Source of the DNA: Xanthobacteraceae bacterium
Lineage (GTDB): Bacteria > Pseudomonadota > Alphaproteobacteria > Rhizobiales > Xanthobacteraceae
Assembly (NCBI GenBank): GCA_023954195.1
Contig: JAMLIK010000006.1
Location: 24,715 to 88,714, forward strand
Length of the DNA: 64,000 bases
Direction: 5' to 3'
The notes below the pieces were generated by a model. That model saw only the letters and a list, made by a program, of their open reading frames with translations. It made no database searches and was not told the DNA's origin. Below are positions 1 to 8,223 of the stretch, in pieces (within the stretch, counting starts at the first letter, position 1; each line of letters starts with the position of its first letter). The position numbers and the translations under genes were made by a program.

Positions 1-1
1 C

Positions 2-1009
<1,008 letters not shown>

Positions 1010-1044
1010 CATCGCCGCCGAATGGTGCGGAACGGGAGGGCAAG

Positions 1045-2283
1045 GTGAGCGACAACCAACACATCGGCGCAACCGGCGAGCGCGCCGGCCCCCTGAAAGG
1101 GCTGGTGGTGCTCGACATCACCCGCGTCGTCGCCGGCCCGTACTGCTCGATGCTGCTGGCCGACATGGGCGCCACCGTAATCAAGGTGGAACACCCGGAC
1201 GATCCCGACTACGCGCGGACGTTTCCGCCGTTCGTCGGCCCCGACGACGAACAGCTCAGCGCCTTTTTCACGCAGTTCAACCGCAACAAGCTCGGCATCA
1301 CGCTGAATTTCAAATCCGCCGAAGGCCGCGACCTGCTGAAAAGGCTGATCCGTAACACCGACATTCTGGTCGAGAATTTCCGGCCGGGCACGATGGACAA
1401 GCTCGGGCTTGGCTACGAGGTTCTGAAGGCCATCAATCCGAAGCTGATCTACACCGCGATCAGCGGCTTCGGCCGCACCGGGCCGAACGCCTCCAAGCCG
1501 GCCTACGACAACACCGGGCAGGCGGCCGGCGGGCTGTGGTCGATGAACGGCTATCCGGACCGGCCGCCGGTGCGCGTCGGCACCATCATCGGCGATCTCG
1601 CCGCCTCGCTCTACGCCGCCATCGGAACGCTGGCGGCGATCCGCGAGGCGGAGGCCACCGGCCGCGGCCAGGTGGTCGACGTCTCGCAACAGGACTCGGT
1701 GCTGACGCTGACCGAGAACGCCGTGGTCCGCTACACCGCGAAACGGGAAATCGCCGCGCCGCTCGGCAACGACCATCCCTTCGTGCGGCCCTACGGGCAG
1801 TTTCCCTGCAAGGACGGCTACGTGTTTTTCGGCGGCTACACCGACAAGTTCTGGGCCATCACCTGCGCCATGTTCGGCGAGCCGGACAAGGCCACCGACC
1901 CCGCGATCGACACCATGGAAAAGCGCTTCGATCCGGTGGTCGCGGAAACCCGCGTGAAGCCGCTGCTGGAGCGATGGTTCGGCCAGTACACCAAGGCCGA
2001 GCTTGAGGCGATGGCGGGCGACAAGGTGCCGCTCAGCGCCATCAAGAACATCGCCGAGGTGGTGGAAGACCCGCACATCGCCGCGCGGCAAATGATCGTC
2101 GAGGTGCCGGTCGCGGGCCGGCTGGTCGGCATGTTCGGCCAGCCGATCAAGCTGTCCGGCGCGACCGGGTCGGTGTTCGAAAAGGCTCCGTCGCCGGGCG
2201 AGCACAACGAACAGGTGCTGACCCGGTTCGCCGGCGTGAGCGCGGCGGAGCTGACGCGGCTCAAGGCGTCGGGAGCCATCTGA
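1045..2283 (+). CDS. CaiB/BaiF-family (family III) CoA-transferase
   Basis: This protein of 412 residues should move CoA between acyl-CoA esters and free acids in the cytosol. The GTG start is preceded by GGGAGGG. The N-terminus has the family signature with VVAGPYCSMLLADMGA and IKVEHPDDP (residues 28-55), and the catalytic Asp sits in GTIIGDLAASLYAAIG at D184. Length is normal for formyl-CoA/crotonobetainyl-CoA transferase relatives. Its stop overlaps the next ATG (TGATG), so it is translationally coupled to the enoyl-CoA hydratase. The substrate cannot be read from sequence. The upstream HMG-CoA reductase suggests a branched or mevalonate-derived acid, which is inference. Confidence 0.9.
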   Translation: MSDNQHIGATGERAGPLKGLVVLDITRVVAGPYCSMLLADMGATVIKVEHPDDPDYARTFPPFVGPDDEQLSAFFTQFNRNKLGITLNFKSAEGRDLLKRLIRNTDILVENFRPGTMDKLGLGYEVLKAINPKLIYTAISGFGRTGPNASKPAYDNTGQAAGGLWSMNGYPDRPPVRVGTIIGDLAASLYAAIGTLAAIREAEATGRGQVVDVSQQDSVLTLTENAVVRYTAKREIAAPLGNDHPFVRPYGQFPCKDGYVFFGGYTDKFWAITCAMFGEPDKATDPAIDTMEKRFDPVVAETRVKPLLERWFGQYTKAELEAMAGDKVPLSAIKNIAEVVEDPHIAARQMIVEVPVAGRLVGMFGQPIKLSGATGSVFEKAPSPGEHNEQVLTRFAGVSAAELTRLKASGAI

Positions 2284-3035
2284 TGGCCATCGACCTCAGC
2301 AAGAGCGGCCATGTCGCGACCATCCGCATCAACCGGCCCGACAAGCTGAACGCGCTCAGCCTCGCGATGTATGACGATCTCGGCCGCGCGTTTCATGACG
2401 TCAACGACGACGCCGCCATTCGCGCGGTGGTGCTGACCGGCGCGGGCGAGCGCGCGTTCTGCGTCGGGGCCGACCTCACCGAGTCGATACCGGCGCTCGC
2501 CGCCGACAGGATCGACATCTCGGCCTGGGATCCGGCGCATATCAAGTTTCCCGGCTTCTACAAGCCGGTCGTCAGCGCCATTCGCGGCCTCTGCCTCGGC
2601 GGCGGCTTCGAGATCATGCTCGCCACCGACATCCGGATCGCCGCGCGCGAGGCGATCTTCCAGCTTCCGGAACCGAAACACGGAATCGTGCCGGCCGGCG
2701 GCACGCTGGTGCGGCTGGTCCGGCAGATCGGCTACGCGCACGCCATGGAAATCATGCTAACCGCCGCGCGTTTCTCCGCGCAGGACATGCTGGCCAAGGG
2801 CATCCTCAACCATGTCTGCGACGCCGACCGGGTCGAGCCGCTGGCGTTCGAGATCGCCGGGACCATCGCGGCGCTGAGCCCGATCGCGGTCCAGACCATC
2901 AAGCAAGCCGCGCTGACCCTGACCGATCTGCCGCTCGCGGACGCCTTTCGCGCCGAGGCCGTGCTCGGGCAGCGCGCGTTCACCAGCGACGACGCCAAGC
3001 GCGGCCTCGCCGCCTTCGCAAGCCGCAAATCATGA
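2283..3035 (+). CDS. Enoyl-CoA hydratase/isomerase family protein
   Basis: A crotonase-fold enzyme of 250 residues that would hydrate or isomerise an enoyl-CoA in the cytosol. The oxyanion-hole segments are AFCVGADLTE (residues 58-67) and GLCLGGGFE (102-110). Both glutamates used by hydratases are present, E110 in GGGFE and E130 in LPEPKHGI, which favours true hydratase chemistry over a non-hydratase crotonase. The ATG overlaps the CoA-transferase stop by one base. Together with that enzyme it forms the core of a small acyl-CoA catabolic operon. The precise substrate is unknown. Confidence 0.9.
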   Translation: MAIDLSKSGHVATIRINRPDKLNALSLAMYDDLGRAFHDVNDDAAIRAVVLTGAGERAFCVGADLTESIPALAADRIDISAWDPAHIKFPGFYKPVVSAIRGLCLGGGFEIMLATDIRIAAREAIFQLPEPKHGIVPAGGTLVRLVRQIGYAHAMEIMLTAARFSAQDMLAKGILNHVCDADRVEPLAFEIAGTIAALSPIAVQTIKQAALTLTDLPLADAFRAEAVLGQRAFTSDDAKRGLAAFASRKS

Positions 3036-3079
3036 TCGCCGTCCAAAATGAAACCAATGCCGTAACCGGGAGGACCACC

Positions 3080-4306
3080 ATGACCTTTTCAAAACGCGCC
3101 GCCGCCGCGCTGATGAGCACCGCGGTCGCTTTCTGCTCGTTTCCCGCCTTCGCTCAAGGCCCGCGGATTTCCGACGGCGTCGTCAAGATCGGCGTGATCG
3201 AGGACATGTCGGGCGTCTATGCCGACATCACCGGCAAGGGCGCGGTCGCGGCGGCGCAGATGGCGATCGACGAATTCGGCGGCAAGGTGCTCGGCATGCC
3301 GATCGAACTTCTGTCGGCGGACCATCAGAACAAGGCCGATATCGGCGCCGCCGTGGCACGGAAATGGTTCGACACCGACAAGGTCGACGCCATCCTCGAC
3401 GTCGCCTCCTCCTCGCCGGCGCTGGCCATCATGGAGATCGCCAAGGAAAAGAAGAAGATCATCACGCTCAGCTCGCCGGGGTCGATCCGGATCACCAACG
3501 AGGTCTGCGGGCCCTACGTGGTTCACTGGGCCTATGACACCTATGCGATCGCCAACAGCACCGGGCGCGCCCTGGTGGAAAAAGGCTACAACACCTGGTA
3601 CTTCGTGACCGCCGACTACGCTTTCGGCCAGAGTCTCGAAAGCGACACCAGCCGCGTCGTGAAGGAACTCGGCGGCAGCGTGCTGGGCAGCACCCGGCAT
3701 CCGGTCGGCACCGCCGACTTCGCCTCCGCCCTGCTGACGGCGCAGGGCTCCAAGGCCAAGGTGGTGGCGCTGGCCAACGCCGGCGGCGACACCATCAATT
3801 CGATCAAGCAGGCGTCGGAATTCGGCCTGACCCAGGGCGGGCAGAAGCTGGCGGCGCTGGCCGCGTTCATCAACGACGTGCATGGCCTTGGATTGAAGCA
3901 GGCGCAGGGGCTGACCATCACCGAAGCCTCCTACTGGGACATGAACGACGAGACGCGGAAATGGTCGCGGCGCTTTTTCGAGAAGGTGAACGCGATGCCG
4001 AACATGCTTCAGACCGGCACCTATTCATCGGTTCTTCACTACCTGCGGGCGGTCGAGGCGGCGGGCACCGACAGCACCGAGGAGGTGATGGCCAAGATGC
4101 GCGCGACGCCGGTCAACGACGTGTTCTTCAAGAACGGCAAAATCCGTGAGGACGGCCGCATGGTTCACGACATGTATCTGTTCGAGGTGAAGAAGCCGGA
4201 GGAGTCGAAAGCGCCGTGGGACTACTACAAGCTGCTGGCGACGATTCCCGCCGACAAGGCGTTCCAGCCGCTGTCGCTCTCCAAATGCCCGCTGGTGAAG
4301 AAGTAA
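3080..4306 (+). CDS. ABC transporter substrate-binding protein, branched-chain amino acid type
   Basis: A 408-residue periplasmic binding protein of the LivJ/Peripla_BP_6 class. I chose the ATG at 3080 because GGGAGGACC precedes it and it opens a standard Sec signal peptide that ends at FPAFAQ (about residue 26). The mature part opens with VKIGVIEDMSGVYADITGKG, the usual ligand-site start of this family. No permease or ATPase follows within the window, so it must use partners encoded elsewhere or upstream. It lies 44 bp behind the enoyl-CoA hydratase, so it probably imports the compound broken down by the preceding three genes. The ligand is unknown; members of this class bind aromatic and branched acids as well as amino acids. 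Confidence 0.9.
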   Translation: MTFSKRAAAALMSTAVAFCSFPAFAQGPRISDGVVKIGVIEDMSGVYADITGKGAVAAAQMAIDEFGGKVLGMPIELLSADHQNKADIGAAVARKWFDTDKVDAILDVASSSPALAIMEIAKEKKKIITLSSPGSIRITNEVCGPYVVHWAYDTYAIANSTGRALVEKGYNTWYFVTADYAFGQSLESDTSRVVKELGGSVLGSTRHPVGTADFASALLTAQGSKAKVVALANAGGDTINSIKQASEFGLTQGGQKLAALAAFINDVHGLGLKQAQGLTITEASYWDMNDETRKWSRRFFEKVNAMPNMLQTGTYSSVLHYLRAVEAAGTDSTEEVMAKMRATPVNDVFFKNGKIREDGRMVHDMYLFEVKKPEESKAPWDYYKLLATIPADKAFQPLSLSKCPLVKK

Positions 4307-4583
4307 CACCGCACCGGCCTCAGGACCGGCCGGCGGCGCGCCCCGACACGGGACGCGCCGCGCCGCTAAAGATTAACGGCCGTTCATCTTCGCCCGTTTT
4401 CAGGCCGTGATCGCCGCCGCGAAAACACCGCCTCGATCACAAGATGAGGAAAATTGTCGCGCGTCCGAAAAAGATGTTGCGCGTCGGTTTCAAAAGACCT
4501 ATCTCCCGCTTTGCCCAATTTCGCACGTGCCTGTGGTCGTGTGTCGGTCGGTGGGTATCCGGACAAGAGGCCGGACAGCCGCC

Positions 4584-4740
4584 AAGGAAATGGGACCCAG
4601 CATCTCTCTCAAGAGATGCGCCGCTTGAAGGGTCCCGTTGACTTGCAACCGTGACCGGCAGCCGGAGGCGAACCGGCGCACCCCGCTCTCAACGGGGGAC
4701 GCGACTTAAAGCAACGACGGAGCGGGCTTTTTTGGTCTCT
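4584..4740 (+). ncRNA. Candidate speF-type leader RNA with terminator/antiterminator arrangement
   Basis: Structured leader of the ornithine decarboxylase gene, in the position where the alphaproteobacterial speF RNA motif is known. A 7-bp stem pairs GGGACCC (4592-4598) with GGGTCCC (4630-4636) and encloses an 8-bp hairpin, GCATCTCT (4600-4607) with AGAGATGC (4612-4619). Further on, CCCGCTC (4682-4688) can pair with GAGCGGG (4720-4726), followed at once by TTTTTT (4728-4733): an intrinsic terminator. CCCCG (4681-4685) can instead pair with CGGGG (4693-4697), which would block that terminator. The pairings are seen; the speF identity rests on gene context and recall. The rest of the 4307-4949 gap shows no gene that I can support. 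Confidence 0.6.
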
Positions 4741-4949
4741 ACCGGCAGTCCAACGCCGGCGCGGGCTACTGAAAAGGCTTGTCCTTCATTGCCAGGTGTG
4801 CGGGCGGGAAATCCCAACCAATCCACGGCAGCACAGTTCGGATCCGAGTTCGAGGCTTTGTCGCACCTCCATCGTGCGTCCAGGCCGAAGCACCCGCATC
4901 CGGAGATTTGTTTTCGACGGTCCGTCGCTGGGCCGGTTGGGAGAGTGCG

Positions 4950-6092
4950 ATGACCGAACGTATCCAGGAATTTCTGCGCGACCGCCGCAACAAGGGTCTC
5001 GACACCGAGCCGTGCCTCGTCGTCGACCTCGACGTCGTGCGTGACAACTATCAGACCTTCGCCAAGGCGCTGCCGGATAGCCGCGTATTCTACGCGGTGA
5101 AGGCCAATCCGGCGCCGGAAGTGCTGTCGCTGCTCGCCTCGCTCGGCTCGTGCTTCGACACCGCGACGGTGGCCGAGATCGAGATGGCGTTGGCCGCCGG
5201 GGCGACGCCGGACCGCATCTCCTATGGCAACACCATCAAGAAGGAGCGTGATATCGCGCGCGCCCACGCGCTCGGTATCCGCCTGTTCGCGGTGGACTGC
5301 ACGGCCGAGGTCGAGAAGATCGCCCGCGCCGCGCCCGGCGCCAAGGTGTTCTGCCGCATCCTGTACGATTGCGCCGGCGCCGAATGGCCGCTGTCGCGCA
5401 AGTTCGGCTGCGATCCGGAGATGGCGGTCGAGGTGCTCGACCACGCCCGGCGCCTGAAGCTGGAGCCGGTCGGCATCTCGTTCCATGTCGGCTCGCAGCA
5501 GCGCAAGGTGAAGGCGTGGGACCGCGCACTGGCGATGGCCTCGCAGGTGTTCCGCGACTGCGCCGAGCGCGGCATCAACCTGTCGCTGGTCAACATGGGC
5601 GGCGGCTTCCCGACCAAGTACCTCAAGGACGTGCCGCCGGTGGTGCAGTACGGCCGCTCGATCTTCCGCGCGCTGCGCAAGCACTTCGGCAACCGCATCC
5701 CGGAAACCATCATCGAGCCGGGTCGCGGCATGGTCGGCAACGCGGGCATCATCGAGACCGAAGTCGTTCTGATCTCGAAAAAGAGCGACGACGACGAGAA
5801 CCGCTGGGTCTATCTCGACATCGGCAAGTTCGGCGGCCTCGCCGAGACGATGGACGAGTCGATCCGCTACCAGATCCGCACGCCGCACGACGGCGCGGAG
5901 ATGGCGCCATGCATTCTCGCCGGCCCGACCTGCGACTCCGCGGACGTGCTGTACGAGAAGTCGCCGTATCCGCTGCCGGTGACGCTCGAAATCGGCGACA
6001 AGCTGCTGATCGAGGGCACCGGGGCCTATACCTCGACCTACTCGGCGGTGGCGTTCAACGGCATCCCGCCGCTGCGGACCTATCACATCTGA
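4950..6092 (+). CDS. speF: Ornithine decarboxylase, PLP fold-III type
   Basis: Decarboxylates ornithine (possibly also lysine) to putrescine in the cytosol, the first step towards homospermidine. The 380-residue protein begins at an ATG with GGGAG upstream. The PLP lysine is K51 in YAVKANPAPE. SFHVGS (H179), the glycine-rich MGGGFP (216-221) and EPGRG (256-260) bind the cofactor phosphate, and the dimer-partner catalytic Cys is C328 in PTCDSADVLYEK. Length and motifs match the eukaryotic-like alanine-racemase-fold decarboxylases of alphaproteobacteria. It stands alone behind a long structured leader and is closed by a hairpin overlapping its stop codon. Homospermidine synthase lies 2.1 kb downstream. 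Confidence 0.93.
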   Translation: MTERIQEFLRDRRNKGLDTEPCLVVDLDVVRDNYQTFAKALPDSRVFYAVKANPAPEVLSLLASLGSCFDTATVAEIEMALAAGATPDRISYGNTIKKERDIARAHALGIRLFAVDCTAEVEKIARAAPGAKVFCRILYDCAGAEWPLSRKFGCDPEMAVEVLDHARRLKLEPVGISFHVGSQQRKVKAWDRALAMASQVFRDCAERGINLSLVNMGGGFPTKYLKDVPPVVQYGRSIFRALRKHFGNRIPETIIEPGRGMVGNAGIIETEVVLISKKSDDDENRWVYLDIGKFGGLAETMDESIRYQIRTPHDGAEMAPCILAGPTCDSADVLYEKSPYPLPVTLEIGDKLLIEGTGAYTSTYSAVAFNGIPPLRTYHI

Positions 6093-6114
6093 GACGCCGC
6101 TCTCGCGGCGTCTC
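6091..6114 (+). terminator. Hairpin terminator of the ornithine decarboxylase gene
   Basis: A perfect 10-bp inverted repeat, GAGACGCCGC with GCGGCGTCTC and a TCTC tetraloop, overlaps the stop codon. No U-tract follows, so it may stabilise the 3' end instead of, or as well as, terminating transcription. Confidence 0.6.
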
Positions 6115-6130
6115 AGACGCCCACACTATC

Positions 6131-6260
6131 ATGCGCGTCATCACCGGGCTTGACCCGGTGATCCATCTCCTTCGCAAAACTGTCGTTCAAACGGATGGAT
6201 GGCCGGACATAGGCGAGCGAAAGCGACGCCGTTCTTCGAACGGCTATGTCCGGCCATGAC
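6131..6260. repeat. Dispersed palindromic intergenic repeat (family C, copy 1)
   Basis: Contains the palindrome CACCGGGCTTGACCCGGTG plus an ATCCATCTCCTT block, and ends in a CGGACATAG/CTATGTCCG pair. Related sequence lies at 46909-47044 and 52157-52242. It fills most of the gap between the decarboxylase and GNAT genes, so the GNAT promoter, if any, must lie inside or beside it. Confidence 0.7.
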
Positions 6261-6289
6261 GCTCCGAAAAGCTCGACGGGGTGACTGCC

Positions 6290-6880
6290 ATGGCCGCTCA
6301 GAACAAGATCGTCACCGTTTCCGACGCCGCTCCGTTCGCGATCCGCGCCGAGCGCGCCTCGGACGTTCGCGCGCGCGAGGCGTTGCTCGATGCGAGCTTC
6401 GGCGAGGGCCGCCATGCCCGCACCTGCCAGCGCCTGCGCGACGGACGGCTGCCCGCCGCGGGCCTTGCCTTCACGGCGGTGCATCGCCACCGCGTGGTCG
6501 GCACCGTGCGGCTCTGGCATGTCAGCGCCGGCGGCATCCCGGCGCTGATGCTCGGCCCGCTGGCCGTCGACACCGCCCACCGCTCGCTCGGCATCGGGGC
6601 GGCGCTGATGCGCCATGCGCTGGCGGCCGCGGCGGCCCGCGGCCATGGCGCCGTCATCCTGCGCGGCGAACCGGCCTATTACGCCCGCTTCGGCTTCTCC
6701 ACGGCGAGGACCGGCGACCTGGCCCTGCCCGGCCCGTTCGAGCGCGAGCGGCTGCTGGCCGTCGAATTGCGTCCCGGCGCGCTCGATGAGGCTTCCGGCA
6801 TGATCGTCGCCACCGGCCACAAGGCGCGGCGGCCGCGTCATCGCCATGCACCGGCACCCGCCGCCACGCGCGCCGCCTGA
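6290..6880 (+). CDS. GNAT-family N-acetyltransferase
   Basis: A 196-residue acetyltransferase of the YhbS-like branch. The acetyl-CoA loop is seen around LGPLAVDTAHRSLGIGAAL (about residues 83-102), followed by the helix and PAYYARFGFS typical of the family. The ATG at 6290 has ACGGGG at suitable spacing; a GTG nine bases upstream is possible. The C-terminus is a short Arg/Ala/Pro-rich tail. The target molecule cannot be told from the sequence. Its place between two polyamine genes allows polyamine acetylation as a guess, but nothing in the protein resembles spermidine acetyltransferase SpeG specifically. Confidence 0.82.
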   Translation: MAAQNKIVTVSDAAPFAIRAERASDVRAREALLDASFGEGRHARTCQRLRDGRLPAAGLAFTAVHRHRVVGTVRLWHVSAGGIPALMLGPLAVDTAHRSLGIGAALMRHALAAAAARGHGAVILRGEPAYYARFGFSTARTGDLALPGPFERERLLAVELRPGALDEASGMIVATGHKARRPRHRHAPAPAATRAA

Positions 6881-6901
6881 CGTCTGAAGGACATGACCGA
6901 C

Positions 6902-7288
6902 ATGCCCCGCCGCCTGATCTCCACCGGATCGCCGTTCGAAAAAGCCGCCGGCTACAGCCGCGCCGTCGTCGACGGCGAGTTCTGCTTCGTCGCCGGCACC
7001 ACGGGCTACGACTACGCCACCATGATCCTGCCGGGCGACATCGTCGCGCAGGCCGAGAATTGCTTTGCGACCATCGAGGGCGCGTTGCGCGACGCCGGGT
7101 TCGCCATGGCCGACATCGTGCGGGCGACTTACTACATCACCGATGCGCGCGACGCCGATGCGCTGTTCGCCGTCTGCGGCAAACATTTCGGCGAGATTCG
7201 CCCGGCGGCGACGCTGCTCGTCGTCGCGGCGCTGCTGAAACCGGAAATAAAAGTCGAAATCGAAGTGACCGCGAAGCGGCGAGCCTGA
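6902..7288 (+). CDS. RidA/YjgF-family protein lacking the canonical deaminase arginine
   Basis: A 128-residue Rid-superfamily protein that should form a trimer. The start at 6902 is preferred because GAAGG lies 11 bases upstream; an ATG at 6893 would leave only two bases. Family motifs are CFVAGTTGYD, the ENCFATIEGAL helix and VRATYYITDA. In RidA the enamine/imine deaminase arginine sits in PARS; here the segment reads IRPAATLLVV with Ala at that place. So it is better called a Rid relative than RidA, and deaminase activity should not be assumed. It follows the GNAT gene by 21 bp, so the two are probably one transcript. Confidence 0.85.
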   Translation: MPRRLISTGSPFEKAAGYSRAVVDGEFCFVAGTTGYDYATMILPGDIVAQAENCFATIEGALRDAGFAMADIVRATYYITDARDADALFAVCGKHFGEIRPAATLLVVAALLKPEIKVEIEVTAKRRA

Positions 7289-7636
7289 TCGGGCCACGCG
7301 TGGAGCGCCGGCTCCATGCCGCGCTCCGCCTTCGCGCCGAAATTTCCCGCCACTTGACATATCGTCAGCAGGCCATACCTTTGCGTCATTATGTCGAACA
7401 CGCGCCAGACACGACTGCTGCTTCGCGCCGGCCACCTGATCGCAGGAAGGTAGCCCGGACGGACGCGCACGCGCCGTTCCGGGACAGGCTGTTTCGACCT
7501 CGCTTCCACTTATCGCCACGACACGCCGTCACAATACACCGCCTCCGAGCACGGACAACGATGCTGATCGTTGTCCGTCATGCGGGAGGCAACGGTTCAT
7601 TTTCGTCAAACCCACCGCCAACCAATGGTGAAGGAC

Positions 7637-8032
7637 ATGGATCAAGATCTGCACACGCGGCTCCCGAACATCGCCATCAGCGCGCGGGATATCGAACGCC
7701 TTCGCAACATCGCCGACGCCGCCGCGACGAAATATCCCGCGACCGCGGACTTTCTCGCGCGCGAACTCGACCGCGCGGAAATTCGCGACGCGGATGCGCC
7801 GATGAACGGCGTCGTCACCATGCAGTCCGAGGTGACGTTCCGCGACGACGTCGGTGGCCAGACCCGCACGGTGACGCTGGTGTTTCCGGAGGATGCCAAT
7901 GTCGACGCCGGCAGGATCTCGATCCTGACGCCGATCGGCGCGGCGCTGATCGGCCTGTCCGCCGGACAGACCATCGAGTTCCAGACGCCGGCCGGCGGCT
8001 GGCGCGCGCTCACCGTCGTCAAGGTGAACTGA
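7637..8032 (+). CDS. rnk: Rnk-like nucleoside diphosphate kinase regulator (GreA C-terminal fold)
   Basis: A small cytosolic protein of about 131 residues with the two-part layout of Rnk: an N-terminal helical segment (IAISARDIERLRNIADAA) and a GreA/GreB C-terminal FKBP-like domain (TVTLVFPEDANVDAGRISIL, then LIGLSAGQTIEF). Members bind RNA polymerase or affect NDP kinase levels. The start is uncertain: ATG at 7637 has GAAGG only two bases away, and ATG at 7625 has no clear ribosome site. The 348-bp gap before it has TTGACA at 7354-7359 but no convincing partner box, and no other gene that I can support. Confidence 0.8.
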   Translation: MDQDLHTRLPNIAISARDIERLRNIADAAATKYPATADFLARELDRAEIRDADAPMNGVVTMQSEVTFRDDVGGQTRTVTLVFPEDANVDAGRISILTPIGAALIGLSAGQTIEFQTPAGGWRALTVVKVN

Positions 8033-8039
8033 TAACCCC

Positions 8040-8061
8040 GACCGAGCCCCCCGGTTCGGTC
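8040..8061 (+). terminator. Hairpin at the 3' end of the rnk-like gene
   Basis: GACCGAGCC pairs with GGTTCGGTC (one G-U pair) around a CCCC loop, starting seven bases after the stop codon. There is no U-tract, so terminator function is a guess. Confidence 0.4.
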
Positions 8062-8151
8062 CGTCGCCTGATCGCGCCTCGCGGCTCCCGCCGCGCGGCC
8101 GACCGCGGCATTTGGCCTTGATTTTCACGGCCGTTTGTCGTTTTCAACATT

Positions 8152-8185
8152 TTGAGCCAAGCCGTCCCGCACGGCTTTCGCTCAA
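8152..8185 (+). promoter_or_regulatory. Leader hairpin just upstream of homospermidine synthase
   Basis: TTGAGC (8152-8157) pairs with GCTCAA (8180-8185), and AAGCCGT (8159-8165) with ACGGCTT (8171-8177): 13 bp in all with a CCCGC loop. An AT-rich run, AATTTAATAAATT, and GGAG follow before the ATG at 8224. It may be a terminator of the upstream unit or a leader element of the synthase gene. Confidence 0.5.
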
Positions 8186-8223
8186 ACAATCACAATTTAA
8201 TAAATTCCCTGGAGTTCCGGTAA

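Noticed and set aside
4444..4681. Several 60-70-codon frames upstream of the ornithine decarboxylase, considered as leader peptides
   Set aside because: They lie in different frames over the structured leader, lack ribosome sites, and show no Arg/Orn-type leader pattern.
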